Shown: piece after piece, positions 30,157 through 39,675 of the stretch | Position numbering within the stretch: position 1 is the stretch's first letter | Layout: every line of letters begins with the position of its first letter | NCBI RefSeq assembly: GCF_022836845.1 | Contig: NZ_JAJNNZ010000002.1 | Coordinates: 109,033-173,032, forward strand | Source: Vibrio gelatinilyticus | GTDB lineage: Bacteria; Pseudomonadota; Gammaproteobacteria; Enterobacterales; Vibrionaceae | Length of the DNA: 64,000 nt | Reading direction: 5' to 3' | Notes under the pieces: model-generated | The model's input: only the letters and a program-made list of their open reading frames with translations | What the model was told of the DNA's origin: nothing | Databases searched by the model: none | Translations under genes and position numbers: made by a program

Positions 30157-30365
30157 GTAGTCAGGAGCCTGAACGGCTTGATTCTCTCTAGAATCAATTG
30201 GCCTTGATTACGATGTTGTGTTTGCAATCTCGATTTTCGAGTTCGGTAGTTTCTACCACCGTGCTTTGTATGGTTATCCCCTGTACAAAACATGTACTTC
30301 CTGTAATTTTGACCTGTCTGTCAAATTTTATTGCACCGCCTATATTTAGGCGGTGTTTTTTTTTT
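30157..30365 (+). ncRNA. gcvB: Small regulatory RNA GcvB
   Basis: GcvB is an Hfq-dependent RNA that represses mRNAs for amino-acid and peptide transporters. The evidence is direct resemblance to enterobacterial GcvB: the G/U-rich seed CGATGTTGTGTTTGCAATCT (30211-30230), the conserved ACTTCCTGTAATTTTGACCT block and CTGTCTGTC before the terminal hairpin CACCGCC/GGCGGTG with a ten-base T-run. It is divergent from gcvA. The 5' end is set from the promoter and is uncertain by a few bases. No reading frame here is credible as a protein. Confidence 0.93.
30334..30365 (+). terminator. GcvB Rho-independent terminator
   Basis: CACCGCCTA / TAGGCGGTG around a TATT loop followed by ten T residues. This is the 3' end of the small RNA and an Hfq-binding type T tail. 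Confidence 0.93.
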
Positions 30366-30468
30366 GCCCTCAAGAATAACTCCCCCCAAAAAAAAGCGGC
30401 CACCTAATGGTCACCGCTTCTTGCTAATATAGAATTACCTAAAGTAATCGAATCCTGTCCAATAATTC

Positions 30469-32115
30469 CTATAAGCCAGCGTTTGCAAACACTTGGTTTA
30501 CAATCTCTTGCGCTTCAGTTTCGATACGTTTGAGGTGTTCTTCACCTTGGAAGCTTTCGCAATAAATTTTATAGATATCTTCCGTACCCGATGGGCGAGC
30601 AGCAAACCAACCATTGTCTGTGGTCACTTTAAGGCCACCAATCGCAGCACCATTACCAGGAGCGTGAGTCAGGCGAGCTGTAATCGCATCTCCAGCCAAC
30701 GTATCTGCTGATACCATCTCTGGTGATAGCTTTTTAAGAATGTCTTTTTGAGCGCCATTCGCAACGGCTTGAATACGGTTGTATTTTGATTCGCCATGCT
30801 TTGCTGCCAGCTCCTCATAATACTGTTGTGGATTCTTTCCTGTCACAGCTGTAATTTCTGCCGCCAATAAACACAAGATGATGCCATCTTTATCCGTTGA
30901 CCAAGGAGTGCCATCTTTGCGTAGGAAAGAGGCGCCAGCACTCTCTTCACCGCCGAATCCAAACTCGCCATTATACAGGCCATCAACGAACCACTTGAAG
31001 CCCACAGGAACTTCGCACAATGTACGACCAAGATCAGCAACAACACGATCAATCAGCGCACTTGATACCAGTGTCTTACCCACTGCGACATCAGCGCGCC
31101 ACAGGTTACGATGGCGGTAGAGATAATCGATGCATACTGCTAGGTAGTGATTAGGATTCATTAAACCCTTTGGTGTAACGATACCATGGCGATCGTAATC
31201 AGGATCATTACCAAAAGCGAGATCGTAGTCATCTTTAAGCTCTAGCAGCCCAGCCATTGCATAGGGAGATGAACAGTCCATGCGCACCACACCGTCTTTG
31301 TCTAAAGACATGAACTGGAATGATGGGTCAACCGCTTCACTGACCAATGTCAAATCAAGCTGATAGGTCTTGGCAATTTGACGCCAGTAGTCGATGCCAG
31401 AGCCACCTAACGGATCAACGCCCAACTTTAACCCAGACCTCTGAATAGCTTCCATATCAATCACATTAACCAAATCATCGATATACGGCTTCACCAAATC
31501 TTTTTCAACCAATAGGTCTGATGTTTTAGCCTGCGCGATTGGCAAACGTTTTACGCCGCACATATCGTTAGCAATAATCGCGTTCGCACGATCTTCAATG
31601 GCTTGAGTTAGCTCAGCTTCCGCTGGTCCACCGTGTGTCGGGTTGTATTTAATACCTCCATCTTGCGGCGGGTTATGCGATGGCGTAATCACAATACCAT
31701 CGGCTTTTTGCTCATTAACAAGGTTGTGCGTCAAAATCGCATGGGAAATGCCAGGCGTTGGTGTGAATCCGTTATTTTCCTGAACAATGACTTGTACATC
31801 GTTAGCAATCAATACTTCGATTACCGAAGAGAATGCAGGCTCAGAAAGGGCGTGGGTATCTTTACCAACAAACAGTGGGCCCGTTGTGCCATGTTCAGCA
31901 CGAACATCCGCTACAGCTTGTGCAATTGCCAATATGTGGTTTTCATTAAACGTCGCTTTGTCAGCGGTACCACGGTGACCTGAGGTGCCAAACTGTACTT
32001 TGTGATCGCCATTATTAGCATCAGGCTGAATTAGAAAGTAATTCGCGACTAAAGCCGGAATATTGTGTAGATCCTCTTGTTGTGCCTTTTGTCCCGCACG
32101 AGGGTGTATAGCCAT
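30469..32115 (-). CDS. pgm: Phosphoglucomutase (alpha-D-glucose specific)
   Basis: Pgm interconverts glucose-1-phosphate and glucose-6-phosphate and links galactose, glycogen and nucleotide-sugar metabolism to glycolysis. The 548-residue protein has the phosphoserine motif [11 protein letters not shown], metal loop [10 protein letters not shown], sugar loop [10 protein letters not shown] and phosphate-binding [12 protein letters not shown]. It lies behind seqA as in E. coli, but a strong hairpin separates the two. Confidence 0.98.
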   Translation of the reverse strand: MAIHPRAGQKAQQEDLHNIPALVANYFLIQPDANNGDHKVQFGTSGHRGTADKATFNENHILAIAQAVADVRAEHGTTGPLFVGKDTHALSEPAFSSVIEVLIANDVQVIVQENNGFTPTPGISHAILTHNLVNEQKADGIVITPSHNPPQDGGIKYNPTHGGPAEAELTQAIEDRANAIIANDMCGVKRLPIAQAKTSDLLVEKDLVKPYIDDLVNVIDMEAIQRSGLKLGVDPLGGSGIDYWRQIAKTYQLDLTLVSEAVDPSFQFMSLDKDGVVRMDCSSPYAMAGLLELKDDYDLAFGNDPDYDRHGIVTPKGLMNPNHYLAVCIDYLYRHRNLWRADVAVGKTLVSSALIDRVVADLGRTLCEVPVGFKWFVDGLYNGEFGFGGEESAGASFLRKDGTPWSTDKDGIILCLLAAEITAVTGKNPQQYYEELAAKHGESKYNRIQAVANGAQKDILKKLSPEMVSADTLAGDAITARLTHAPGNGAAIGGLKVTTDNGWFAARPSGTEDIYKIYCESFQGEEHLKRIETEAQEIVNQVFANAGL

Positions 32116-32143
32116 GAGTGATATCCTTTCAAAAATGTAAGCT

Positions 32144-32198
32144 TCAAAAATTAAAAAAACCTCATAATGTGAGCCTGGATAAGGACATTATGAGGTTT
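32144..32198 (-). terminator. Strong terminator between seqA and pgm
   Basis: Read on the minus strand, AAACCTCATAATGT pairs perfectly with ACATTATGAGGTTT (14 bp, 14-base loop) and is followed by seven T residues and a T-rich stretch. It should stop or attenuate seqA transcripts before pgm. Confidence 0.88.
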
Positions 32199-32208
32199 AA
32201 ATCGGAAT

Positions 32209-32739
32209 TTAGATGGCCACCGTGACTTTCTCGATGATGTCGGTGGGGAGCTCCATGCGATTCATCAGCTGTTCAACCATTTGCCTTTTTCGGCTTGTAT
32301 TGGTGTTTGTAATGACCCAAAACGGCGTAGCTGGTATCGACTTCGGCTTGGTCGTATTCCCGTTGGCCAACAATGTTTCTTCATTGTCTGCAAAGTAAAG
32401 GCGTTTGCGCCCTTTAACTTGCATTGCCTCAGAAAAGCTTTCAGGGTTGACTCGATGAAGCGTAGAGAGAACCAACATAAATCGGTCGATCGCTTTTTTC
32501 ATTCCAGCAAATTCATCGGAAATCAACAAAGCGCGCATCTCTTTTGTTGCGTCTACTTTATTCGAATTACCCGCTTCCTTACTAACGACGATCGTCTTTG
32601 CAGCAGCAGGCTTCTGCTGTGAACCTTGCACATCAACCATTAACAATCTTCTAAGAATGTCAGACGCACTTTCACCTATGTGGTGTGTTTGACTGGCAAT
32701 GTAACGGTATAGATCCTCATCAACCTCAATTGTTTTCAT
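32209..32739 (-). CDS. seqA: Negative modulator of replication initiation SeqA
   Basis: SeqA binds hemimethylated GATC sites, sequesters oriC and organises newly replicated DNA. The 176-residue protein has the N-terminal oligomerisation domain (MKTIEVDEDLYRYIASQTHH, GESASDILRRLL) and the C-terminal GATC-binding domain with the RFWVITNTNTSRKR-like segment near residue 140-155. It is divergent from ybfF, as in E. coli. Confidence 0.97.
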   Translation of the reverse strand: MKTIEVDEDLYRYIASQTHHIGESASDILRRLLMVDVQGSQQKPAAAKTIVVSKEAGNSNKVDATKEMRALLISDEFAGMKKAIDRFMLVLSTLHRVNPESFSEAMQVKGRKRLYFADNEETLLANGNTTKPKSIPATPFWVITNTNTSRKRQMVEQLMNRMELPTDIIEKVTVAI

Positions 32740-32831
32740 TCGCTTTTCACAATCTCTATGTTTAAACTCTGGATGATTATAACCAGTTCCGCGAGGAACC
32801 TCTACGTTAAACCCATCACGAATAGCATAAA

Positions 32832-33596
32832 ATGTCAGTATTACTTAACTATAAAATAGAAGGCGCAGGTCAGCCGGTGGTGTTACTCCATGGCTTATTT
32901 GGCGATATGAATAACTTAGGCGTGCTCGCTCGCGAACTCAAAGATCAATATCAAGTCGTTAGTGTCGACCTTCGCAACCATGGCCGATCTTTCCATGACG
33001 AGCAACATAACTATCAAGCGATGGCGAGTGATGTCGCACTATTACTTAACAATCTCAGTATTGAGCAGCCTATTGTGATCGGCCACTCAATGGGCGGCAA
33101 AGTCGCAATGAAACTCACGGAGCACAATGACATCAACATCGATAAACTCATTGTATTGGATATGTCACCCGTACACTATGCAGAGAGTCGTCATGATAAT
33201 GTTTTTGCTGGGCTCAATAACGTATCATCTCAACGTCCGACATCGCGCGCTCAAGCAATGCAATTACTCTCTGAGGACATAGAAACGGAGGGCGTCAGAC
33301 AGTTTCTCAGTAAGTCACTGACTAAACGAGACGATCACCTTGTTTGGCGATTCAATGTCGAGACGTTACAAAACCGCTACCATGATATCCTTGGTTGGTC
33401 ACCTATCAAGCCAACTGACGTTGCTACCCTTTTTGTTAAAGGCAGCTTATCCGATTATATATTGGCGGAGCATCAGACTCAGATTCAAGCACAGTTTTCC
33501 CATGCTAAAGCGCATATTATTGCCAATACTGGTCACTGGTTACACGCCGAAAAACCGGAAGAGGTACTTAGGGCAATTCGCAAGTTCCTTGCGTAG
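32832..33596 (+). CDS. ybfF: Esterase YbfF, alpha/beta hydrolase
   Basis: The 254-residue protein is an alpha/beta hydrolase like E. coli YbfF, an esterase active on short acyl esters in vitro. It has the oxyanion segment LLHGLFGDMNNLGVLA, nucleophile elbow GHSMGGKVAM, acid loop and the terminal histidine in NTGHWLHAEKPEEV. It is divergent from seqA and lies ahead of the DUF2788 gene and fldA. Confidence 0.94.
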   Translation: MSVLLNYKIEGAGQPVVLLHGLFGDMNNLGVLARELKDQYQVVSVDLRNHGRSFHDEQHNYQAMASDVALLLNNLSIEQPIVIGHSMGGKVAMKLTEHNDINIDKLIVLDMSPVHYAESRHDNVFAGLNNVSSQRPTSRAQAMQLLSEDIETEGVRQFLSKSLTKRDDHLVWRFNVETLQNRYHDILGWSPIKPTDVATLFVKGSLSDYILAEHQTQIQAQFSHAKAHIIANTGHWLHAEKPEEVLRAIRKFLA

Positions 33597-33690
33597 TACC
33601 ATGAAATTAAAGCAATCCCGATCAGCTCCATTAACTTTATCTGTTAACAATGGTATAGTTCGGCCAAGCAAGTTGGCATAAAGGAAAACC

Positions 33691-33912
33691 ATGCTGTACG
33701 ACTACATGAATACATTGGAATCCATTGGATTGGATCTTCTGTTTGCCTCCATATTTTTTCTTATTGGTATGGCAATAAAAGATGTTTTAAAACAAGGAAA
33801 TGTACCAGTATTCGGTCGACGCATTGTATGGTTAGTGCTCTTCTTAGGGTGTGCTGGATTTATCGCCAAAGGGCTAATCCAACTCAGCTGGGAAGGCACG
33901 GGGCTCGGTTAA
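33691..33912 (+). CDS. DUF2788 small membrane protein
   Basis: A 73-residue protein with two transmembrane segments (about residues 12-30 and 46-66) of the DUF2788 family, function unknown. A GGAAAA site precedes the ATG. It lies between ybfF and fldA, where E. coli has ybfE. Confidence 0.88.
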   Translation: MLYDYMNTLESIGLDLLFASIFFLIGMAIKDVLKQGNVPVFGRRIVWLVLFLGCAGFIAKGLIQLSWEGTGLG

Positions 33913-33960
33913 TGCTCTGATCCTTTACCCACAAACAGACAAAGAAAAGGTACTGATTCT

Positions 33961-34494
33961 ATGGCAAGTGTAGGTCTATTCTTTGGCAGCGATACCGGTA
34001 ATACCGAAGCTGTAGCAAAGATGATCCAAAAACAATTGGGTAAACAACTGGTTCACGTACAAGACATTGCAAAAAGTAGCAAAGAAGACATCGATAACTT
34101 CGACCTATTGCTTTTAGGCATTCCGACTTGGTACTACGGTGAAGCTCAATGTGATTGGGATGACTTCTTCCCTGAACTCGAAGCTATCGACTTTTCAACA
34201 AAGCTCGTAGCGATTTTTGGTTGTGGTGACCAAGAAGATTACGCCGAGTATTTCTGTGATGCGATGGGCACTGTACGCGATATCGTTGAAGCTAAAGGCG
34301 GCACAATCATCGGTTATACGTCAACAGACGGCTATGAATTCGAAGCATCGAAAGCACTAGTTGAAGACGACGAGTCTAGCTTTGTTGGTCTATGTATTGA
34401 CGAAGATCGTCAGCCAGAACTGACTGATGAGCGTGTTTCTAAGTGGGTAAGTCAAATCCATGAAGAAATGTGTTTATCTGAATTAGAAGACTAA
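33961..34494 (+). CDS. fldA: Flavodoxin FldA
   Basis: FldA is the FMN electron carrier that feeds radical-SAM enzymes, including LipA, and others. The 177-residue protein has the phosphate loop GSDTGNTEAVAKM, the first FMN-stacking loop GIPTWYYGEAQ and the second loop GCGDQEDYAEYF. It is located just before fur, as in E. coli. Confidence 0.97.
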   Translation: MASVGLFFGSDTGNTEAVAKMIQKQLGKQLVHVQDIAKSSKEDIDNFDLLLLGIPTWYYGEAQCDWDDFFPELEAIDFSTKLVAIFGCGDQEDYAEYFCDAMGTVRDIVEAKGGTIIGYTSTDGYEFEASKALVEDDESSFVGLCIDEDRQPELTDERVSKWVSQIHEEMCLSELED

Positions 34495-34498
34495 TTTA

Positions 34499-34527
34499 AA
34501 AACCTCCCTAACTTAGGGAGGTTTTTC
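34499..34527. terminator. fldA terminator overlapping the DUF4442 gene end
   Basis: AACCTCCCTA and TAGGGAGGTT pair around ACT with A and T runs outside. The stop codon of the convergent gene lies inside the stem. Confidence 0.87.
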
Positions 34528-35029
34528 TCTCTAGATTGTCCACTACCTCTTGTTGCCGATACTTAGGCTTTCTACGCACGTACAACTTGCGCTGAATCGT
34601 TGCAACAACCTGCCCTTCTTGATCTTTTACATGAGTGACAAATTCTGGGAAGTGCTTATCTCCCAATGCCGTCTGTGCCTGAATTTCATTTAGCTGGTTT
34701 TGACTAATAGTAAAGTCGGCTTGCAGATCACTCACACCCGGTTTTACGAAATTGATGCTCGCTTCTCTATCCCAGACGAAGTATTGTTCCCTCAATATCC
34801 CCATTAACATCAACGAATAAATCGAATCTGTCATTGAAAAAATACTTCCGCCATAGTGTGAGCGGTTGGCGTTCTTATTCCACCAACGAAACTTTAGCGT
34901 TACTGACACCTGTCGAAAATCTTCACTGATCTCAGTTATCTTGATGCCTGCCCCCCAAAAAGGTGGCCAAGTATTCAATACAAACTTAACCACTTTCGGT
35001 CGGTAGATTCTTGCGATCCTTTTATCCAT
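34508..35029 (-). CDS. DUF4442 hotdog-fold protein (possible thioesterase)
   Basis: The 173-residue protein belongs to DUF4442, whose fold resembles acyl-CoA thioesterases. Visible features are the conserved NANRSHYGGSIFSMTDS stretch, where a hotdog enzyme carries its active-site helix, and the C-terminal RKLYVRRKPK. Its function is not established; thioesterase activity is inference. It is divergent from fur, and its last codons lie inside the fldA terminator stem. Confidence 0.85.
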   Translation of the reverse strand: MDKRIARIYRPKVVKFVLNTWPPFWGAGIKITEISEDFRQVSVTLKFRWWNKNANRSHYGGSIFSMTDSIYSLMLMGILREQYFVWDREASINFVKPGVSDLQADFTISQNQLNEIQAQTALGDKHFPEFVTHVKDQEGQVVATIQRKLYVRRKPKYRQQEVVDNLERKTSLS

Positions 35030-35086
35030 ACGCTCCCCTTGCTAGATGTAAAGGAATTGTAACTGGTCGGATGTGATTGTAAAGTG

Positions 35087-35130
35087 ACTTCAATGGGGTT
35101 TCTTGTAACAACTTAGTAACCCCTTGAAGT
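35087..35130. promoter_or_regulatory. Long inverted repeat upstream of fur
   Basis: ACTTCAATGGGGTT (35087-35100) is almost fully complementary to AACCCCTTGAAGT (35118-35130), with one bulged base and a 17-base spacer. It sits upstream of the TATAAT promoter element of fur and could be an operator or DNA loop. No known regulator consensus was recognised. Confidence 0.55.
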
Positions 35131-35136
35131 TGGTGG

Positions 35137-35165
35137 TTTATTGTTAGGGCCGAGTGCCCTATAAT
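35137..35165 (+). promoter_or_regulatory. fur promoter
   Basis: A perfect TATAAT (35160-35165) has TTTATT 17 bases upstream as the best -35 candidate. It lies 51 bases before the fur start. Confidence 0.6.
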
Positions 35166-35216
35166 GGTTGGATTATTGAAATCTGTTTGTTACAGCAGAT
35201 CATCACGGGAAAGTAT

Positions 35217-35663
35217 ATGTCAGACAATAACAAAGCACTGAAGGACGCTGGACTTAAAGTCACGTTACCGCGATTAAAAATCCTAGAGGTTTTACAAAAA
35301 CCCGAATATCAGCATATTAGTGCTGAAGACCTATATAAAAAGCTCATTGATTTGGGTGAGGAAATTGGTCTTGCAACTGTCTACCGAGTACTTAACCAAT
35401 TCGATGACGCAGGGATTGTTACACGTCACCACTTTGAAGGCGGAAAATCAGTATTTGAACTGTCAACGCAACACCATCATGATCACTTAGTGTGTCTTGA
35501 CTGTGGCGAAGTGATCGAATTTTCAGATGACGTCATTGAGACTCGACAAAAAGAGATTGCTGCGCAGTATAATGTTGAGTTGACCAACCACAGTTTATAC
35601 CTTTACGGAAAGTGTCGCGATAGAAGCTGTAAAGACGACCCTAATGCTCACAAGCCAAAATAG
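35217..35663 (+). CDS. fur: Ferric uptake regulator Fur
   Basis: Fur is the iron-sensing repressor of siderophore and iron-transport genes. The 148-residue protein starts MSDNNKALKDAG at ATG 35217 (GGGAAAG upstream); an upstream in-frame start would add 21 residues not seen in the family. The winged-helix DNA-binding domain covers about residues 1-80, the metal-site stretch HHHDHLVCLDCG follows, and the C-terminal CRDRSC supplies the second cysteine pair. Confidence 0.98.
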   Translation: MSDNNKALKDAGLKVTLPRLKILEVLQKPEYQHISAEDLYKKLIDLGEEIGLATVYRVLNQFDDAGIVTRHHFEGGKSVFELSTQHHHDHLVCLDCGEVIEFSDDVIETRQKEIAAQYNVELTNHSLYLYGKCRDRSCKDDPNAHKPK

Positions 35664-35693
35664 CCACAACACTGCATTGGCTTAATAAATACC

Positions 35694-35727
35694 AATAAAA
35701 AACCAGCCTAGCGGCTGGTTTTTTTAT
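35694..35727. terminator. Terminator between fur and glnS
   Basis: AACCAGCC/GGCTGGTT around TAGC, with six A and seven T residues outside. It can serve both convergent genes. Confidence 0.92.
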
Positions 35728-35745
35728 TCTGCTTCGTAACTGAGA

Positions 35746-37416
35746 TTACATCGCTTCACTTTTTGCCCATGTGTCTCTTAAACCTACAGTACGGTTAAAG
35801 ACAAGAGCACCCTCTTTCGAATCTTTTGAATCTGCACAGAAGTAGCCCGTACGCTCAAATTGGAAGCCTTGCTCTGCTTTCGCTGCGCCTAAGCTCGGTT
35901 CAACAAACCCTTGGAGAACAGATAACGAATCAGGGTTGATCGTCTCAACAAAGTTATCTGCCGCTGCTGGGTTAGCTACGGTGAATAGACGGTCGTACAG
36001 ACGAATCTCCGCTGGTAAGCCTTTTTCAGCAGATACCCAGTGAATAACGCCTTTAACTTTACGGCCATCAGCCGGGTTTTTACCCAGAGTTTCATTGTCA
36101 TAAGTACAATAAATGGTCGTCACATTGCCTTGGGCATCTTTCTCGATACGCTCTGCTTTGATGACGTATGCACCACGTAAACGAACTTCCTTACCAAGTA
36201 CAAGACGCTTATATTTCTTGTTGGCTTCTTCGCGGAAATCGTCAGCTTCGATCCAGATTTCACGAGTAAATGGGACTTCGCGACTGCCCATCTCTGGCTT
36301 ATTAGGGTGATTTGCGATCGATAACGTCTCTACAGATTCCGCATCAAAGTTCTCGATAACCACTTTCACAGGCTCAAGTACCGCCATCGCGCGCGGTGCG
36401 TTTTCGTTTAGATCATCACGAATGCACGATTCCAAAGAACCGAACTCAATCATGTTCTCTTGTTTTGTAACACCGATTCGCTTACAAAACTCACGAATTG
36501 ACGCTGACGTAAAGCCCCGGCGACGAAGACCTGAAATCGTCGGCATGCGTGGATCATCCCAACCATTCACGAGATTTTCAACAACCAACTGGTTAAGCTT
36601 GCGCTTTGACATCACCGTGTATTCAAGGTTTAGACGACTAAACTCATACTGATGAGGCTGACAATCAATGGTAATGTTCTCTAAAACCCAATCGTACAAG
36701 CGACGGTTGTCTTGGAATTCTAATGTACAAAGTGAGTGCGTAATACCTTCTAATGCATCTGAAATACAGTGCGTGAAGTCATACATTGGGTAAATGCACC
36801 ACTTATCACCCGTTTGATGGTGAGTGGCAAAGCGTACACGATAAATAACCGGATCGCGCATCACGATGAAAGAAGAGGCCATATCGATTTTGGCACGAAG
36901 GCACGCTTTGCCCTCTTCAAAGCCACCGTCTCGCATTTTTTCAAATAGCGCGAGGTTTTCCTCTACACTACGATCGCGATAAGGGCTGGCTTTACCTGGC
37001 TCTTTCAATGTGCCGCGATACTCACGGATCTGCTCTGGACTTAGCTCGTCAACATACGCTAAGCCTTTATTAATTAATTCAACCGCGTACTCGTACAGCT
37101 TGTCGAAGTAGTTTGAAGAGTAACAAATCTCTCCAGACCAATCGAAGCCTAACCAGCTCACATCATTCTTAATTGACTCAACGTACTCTACGTCTTCTTT
37201 CTCAGGGTTAGTATCATCAAAACGAAGATTACACTGACCTTGATAGTCCTGAGCAATACCGAAGTTTAAACAAATAGATTTTGCGTGCCCGATATGCAGA
37301 TAACCGTTTGGTTCCGGCGGGAAACGAGTATGCACGCTAGTATGCTTACCATCCGCTAAATCTTTATCAATGATTTGGCGAATAAAGTTCGATGGACGAG
37401 CCTCAGCTTCACTCAT
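35746..37416 (-). CDS. glnS: Glutamine--tRNA ligase
   Basis: GlnS charges tRNA-Gln directly, as in other Gammaproteobacteria. The 556-residue protein has the class I HIGH motif ([15 protein letters not shown]), the KMSKS-equivalent VMSKRKL and two C-terminal beta-barrel anticodon domains. It is full length and sits beside nagE, as in E. coli. Confidence 0.98.
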   Translation of the reverse strand: MSEAEARPSNFIRQIIDKDLADGKHTSVHTRFPPEPNGYLHIGHAKSICLNFGIAQDYQGQCNLRFDDTNPEKEDVEYVESIKNDVSWLGFDWSGEICYSSNYFDKLYEYAVELINKGLAYVDELSPEQIREYRGTLKEPGKASPYRDRSVEENLALFEKMRDGGFEEGKACLRAKIDMASSFIVMRDPVIYRVRFATHHQTGDKWCIYPMYDFTHCISDALEGITHSLCTLEFQDNRRLYDWVLENITIDCQPHQYEFSRLNLEYTVMSKRKLNQLVVENLVNGWDDPRMPTISGLRRRGFTSASIREFCKRIGVTKQENMIEFGSLESCIRDDLNENAPRAMAVLEPVKVVIENFDAESVETLSIANHPNKPEMGSREVPFTREIWIEADDFREEANKKYKRLVLGKEVRLRGAYVIKAERIEKDAQGNVTTIYCTYDNETLGKNPADGRKVKGVIHWVSAEKGLPAEIRLYDRLFTVANPAAADNFVETINPDSLSVLQGFVEPSLGAAKAEQGFQFERTGYFCADSKDSKEGALVFNRTVGLRDTWAKSEAM

Positions 37417-37561
37417 CTATTACACCTCTATGGTTTGGTATTGTCAGAATATATAAAGGCTAATGATCCACAATTCTCCATGAATACTCAACAAGAACTC
37501 GCTTTTTCCTGCAATTATTTGCCTCAAAAGTTTACAACCGACTGCAAATGACCAAATTAAA

Positions 37562-37591
37562 GCAAAAAAAAGCCTCCCTAATGGGAGGCTT
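37562..37591 (-). terminator. nagE terminator
   Basis: On the minus strand, AAGCCTCCC and GGGAGGCTT pair around ATTA and are followed by an eight-base T run. It lies 31 bases after the nagE stop. Confidence 0.9.
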
Positions 37592-37621
37592 ATTGAACAG
37601 TTTACTGTTTTTTAAGCTTGC

Positions 37622-39190
37622 TTATGGAAGCTTGATACCTGATAGGTCTTCACCAGCACCAACCGCTTTCATTTCACCGGCAACGATTTCAGCTAGAGGA
37701 CCAAGGATAACCTGTAGGTTATTCTCACCAAGTTTAACCACACCCTTTGCACCTAGCTTCTTAAGCACTGCTTCGTCGGCTACAGAGCGGTCTTTAAGAG
37801 TAAGACGTAAGCGAGTGATACAAGCATCGATAGATGTTAGGTTCTCGTGACCACCTAGAGCTTTTAGGTATTGACGAGCTAGATCACCATTCTTCGCATC
37901 AGCAGCAACTTCTACAGCTTCGTCATCATCTTCACGACCAGGCGACTTCAGGTTGAATGCGCGGATTGCAAAAGAGAAAGTGAAGAAGTATAGAGCACCA
38001 AAGCCTAGACCAATCAGTAGTAGCACGAATGGTTTAGTCGCTAGACCCCAGTTCAATACGAAATCGATAAGACCTGCAGAGAAACCAAAGCCGTGTAGCG
38101 TGCCAAACATGTTAGCAACAACTAGAGATAGACCTGTGAACACTGCATGCATTGCGTATAGAGCAGGAGCTAGGAATACAAACATGAATTCTAGCGGCTC
38201 TGTAATACCCGTTAGGAAAGAACATAATGCTACTGAGAATAATGCACCACCAACTTGGCTGCGTTTTTCAGCAGGCGCTGCTAGGTACATTGCTAGTGCA
38301 GCACCCGGTAGACCAAACATCATTACTGGGAAGAAGCCGTTCATGAATGCACCAGCACTTTTGTCGCCACCGAAGAAGCGGTGTAGGTCACCAGACTTAA
38401 CGGTTTCAGTGACTTCTTTAACAGTTGCGGTGATTTCTGGGTTAACAGAGTTAGCAAATTCAAAAGTGTGAGACTGACCAGCAACTAGAGTCTTAGCAAG
38501 AGCTGGGTCCACACAAAGCTGTTGTAGTGCAGGAAGTGCTTGACCAGCTGCTTGTGCACCAGTAACTAGAACTTCTTGACATGTGCCTAGACCGAACCAG
38601 AAATACGAGTTAAGAACGTGGTGCAGACCAACAGGGATAAGTGCACGGTTAAGAGTACCATATACGAATTGACCAACTGCGCCAGAGCTTGACACTGCGT
38701 GCGCAAGCGCGTCCAGACCGTTTTGTACGCCAGGCCATACAACACCAGCAATCGCACCAGCGACAACCGCAATTAGACCAGCCATAATAGGAACAAGACG
38801 TTTACCCGCGAAGAATGCTAGCCATTCTGGAAGTCGAGTAGCGTGGAACGCGTTATAACAGTGACCAGCAATGATACCAGCGAAGATACCGCCGAAGAAC
38901 GACATGTTAACGTCTGCGTTGATTGTTGTTGCTGTTGCTGTTAGTACGAAGTAAGCAACTGCCCCAGCAAGACCTGCTGCACCGTTACCGTCTTTAGATA
39001 GACCAATCGCGATACCCAAACCGAATAGTAGAGGCAGATTACTAAAAATTGCGCCACCAGCTTGAGCCATAAACGGAATGTCTAAAAGGTCACCTTGACC
39101 CAAACGAAGTAGAAGCGCCGCTATCGGAAGCGTTGCAATCGGTAGCATCAATGCCTTACCGAGCTTCTGTGCATATCCTAGTATATTCAC
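37622..39190 (-). CDS. nagE: PTS N-acetylglucosamine-specific IIBC component
   Basis: NagE imports N-acetylglucosamine and phosphorylates it to GlcNAc-6-phosphate. The 522-residue protein has a polytopic IIC domain of the glucose-GlcNAc family (VGLHHVLNSYFWF, GITEPLEFMFVFLAP) and a C-terminal IIB domain with phosphocysteine in DACITRLRL. The IIA domain fused to E. coli NagE is absent, so a separate IIA (probably the glucose one, Crr) must supply phosphate. It is divergent from nagA, with NagC and CRP sites between. Confidence 0.96.
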   Translation of the reverse strand: MNILGYAQKLGKALMLPIATLPIAALLLRLGQGDLLDIPFMAQAGGAIFSNLPLLFGLGIAIGLSKDGNGAAGLAGAVAYFVLTATATTINADVNMSFFGGIFAGIIAGHCYNAFHATRLPEWLAFFAGKRLVPIMAGLIAVVAGAIAGVVWPGVQNGLDALAHAVSSSGAVGQFVYGTLNRALIPVGLHHVLNSYFWFGLGTCQEVLVTGAQAAGQALPALQQLCVDPALAKTLVAGQSHTFEFANSVNPEITATVKEVTETVKSGDLHRFFGGDKSAGAFMNGFFPVMMFGLPGAALAMYLAAPAEKRSQVGGALFSVALCSFLTGITEPLEFMFVFLAPALYAMHAVFTGLSLVVANMFGTLHGFGFSAGLIDFVLNWGLATKPFVLLLIGLGFGALYFFTFSFAIRAFNLKSPGREDDDEAVEVAADAKNGDLARQYLKALGGHENLTSIDACITRLRLTLKDRSVADEAVLKKLGAKGVVKLGENNLQVILGPLAEIVAGEMKAVGAGEDLSGIKLP

Positions 39191-39276
39191 CTTATAGTTC
39201 CCCCTATAGGAATTTTTTATATTTGGTTGAGCTACTTATTTTAGTCTCTCAATTTAGTCCCACTCAGTTTATGAAA

Positions 39277-39298
39277 TTAATTTTGCTCCGCAAATTAA
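39277..39298. promoter_or_regulatory. NagC-type operator
   Basis: TTAATTT and AAATTAA flank a TGCTCCGC-like core, giving a near-perfect 22-bp dyad of the kind bound by NagC. It lies 87 bases upstream of nagE. NagC (encoded nearby) would release it on binding GlcNAc-6-phosphate. Confidence 0.82.
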
Positions 39299-39310
39299 AA
39301 GCTCATCATT

Positions 39311-39326
39311 TGTGATCGCAATCACC
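39311..39326. promoter_or_regulatory. CRP-cAMP site in nagE-nagA region
   Basis: TGTGATCGCAATCACC matches TGTGA-N6-TCACA at nine of ten positions, 12 bases from the NagC operator. CRP activation of nag genes is known in E. coli. Confidence 0.8.
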
Positions 39327-39675
39327 AGTTTTTGTCAAAATACAGGGTTTTTGCTAGCGAGATCATAAAACTTATTTTATCATACGAAAAAATGAAGATA
39401 AGTCGCTACGATTCTCGTCAATTAAGTTCGCTTATGAACAGTAAAAGTCGACAAAGAAAACTATAGAAGAACAATAAAACGACGCTGACAACGGGTAATT
39501 AAAAACTATTAATCATACTGTTAACTCGATTCAAAAAAACATTTTACACTTGCTGAAAAATTACAACGCTCTTTGCTAAGAAGCGCAAAGTAAGTTTTAA
39601 AACCTTTGTTTTTAAAGCGCTATTTTTGCCGTTGGCAACGAGATAAACAGAATTAAACACAAGGATTCGCCAATT

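Larger units (their letters stand above)
39191..39675. promoter_or_regulatory. Divergent nagE-nagA control region
   Basis: This AT-rich gap of 485 bases has no credible ORF. It contains the NagC-like operator and the CRP site annotated separately, both nearer nagE. A weak second NagC candidate, ATTTTACACTTGCTGAAAAA, lies near 39542-39561; if real, it could form a repression loop with the first as in E. coli nagE-nagB. The rest shows AT tracts only. Confidence 0.6.

Noticed and set aside
30198..30407. A 69-residue reading frame in the gcvA-pgm gap
   Set aside because: It lies across the GcvB RNA sequence, has no plausible ribosome binding site, and runs through the terminator T-run; the RNA explanation is far better.
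35160..35180. Fur autoregulatory box at the fur promoter
   Set aside because: ATAAT and ATTAT occur with six bases between, but the pattern does not match the Fur box core well enough to call.
37953..38471. 172-residue frame opposite nagE
   Set aside because: It is the reverse complement of the IIC membrane domain, with low-complexity residue use and no homology I recognise.
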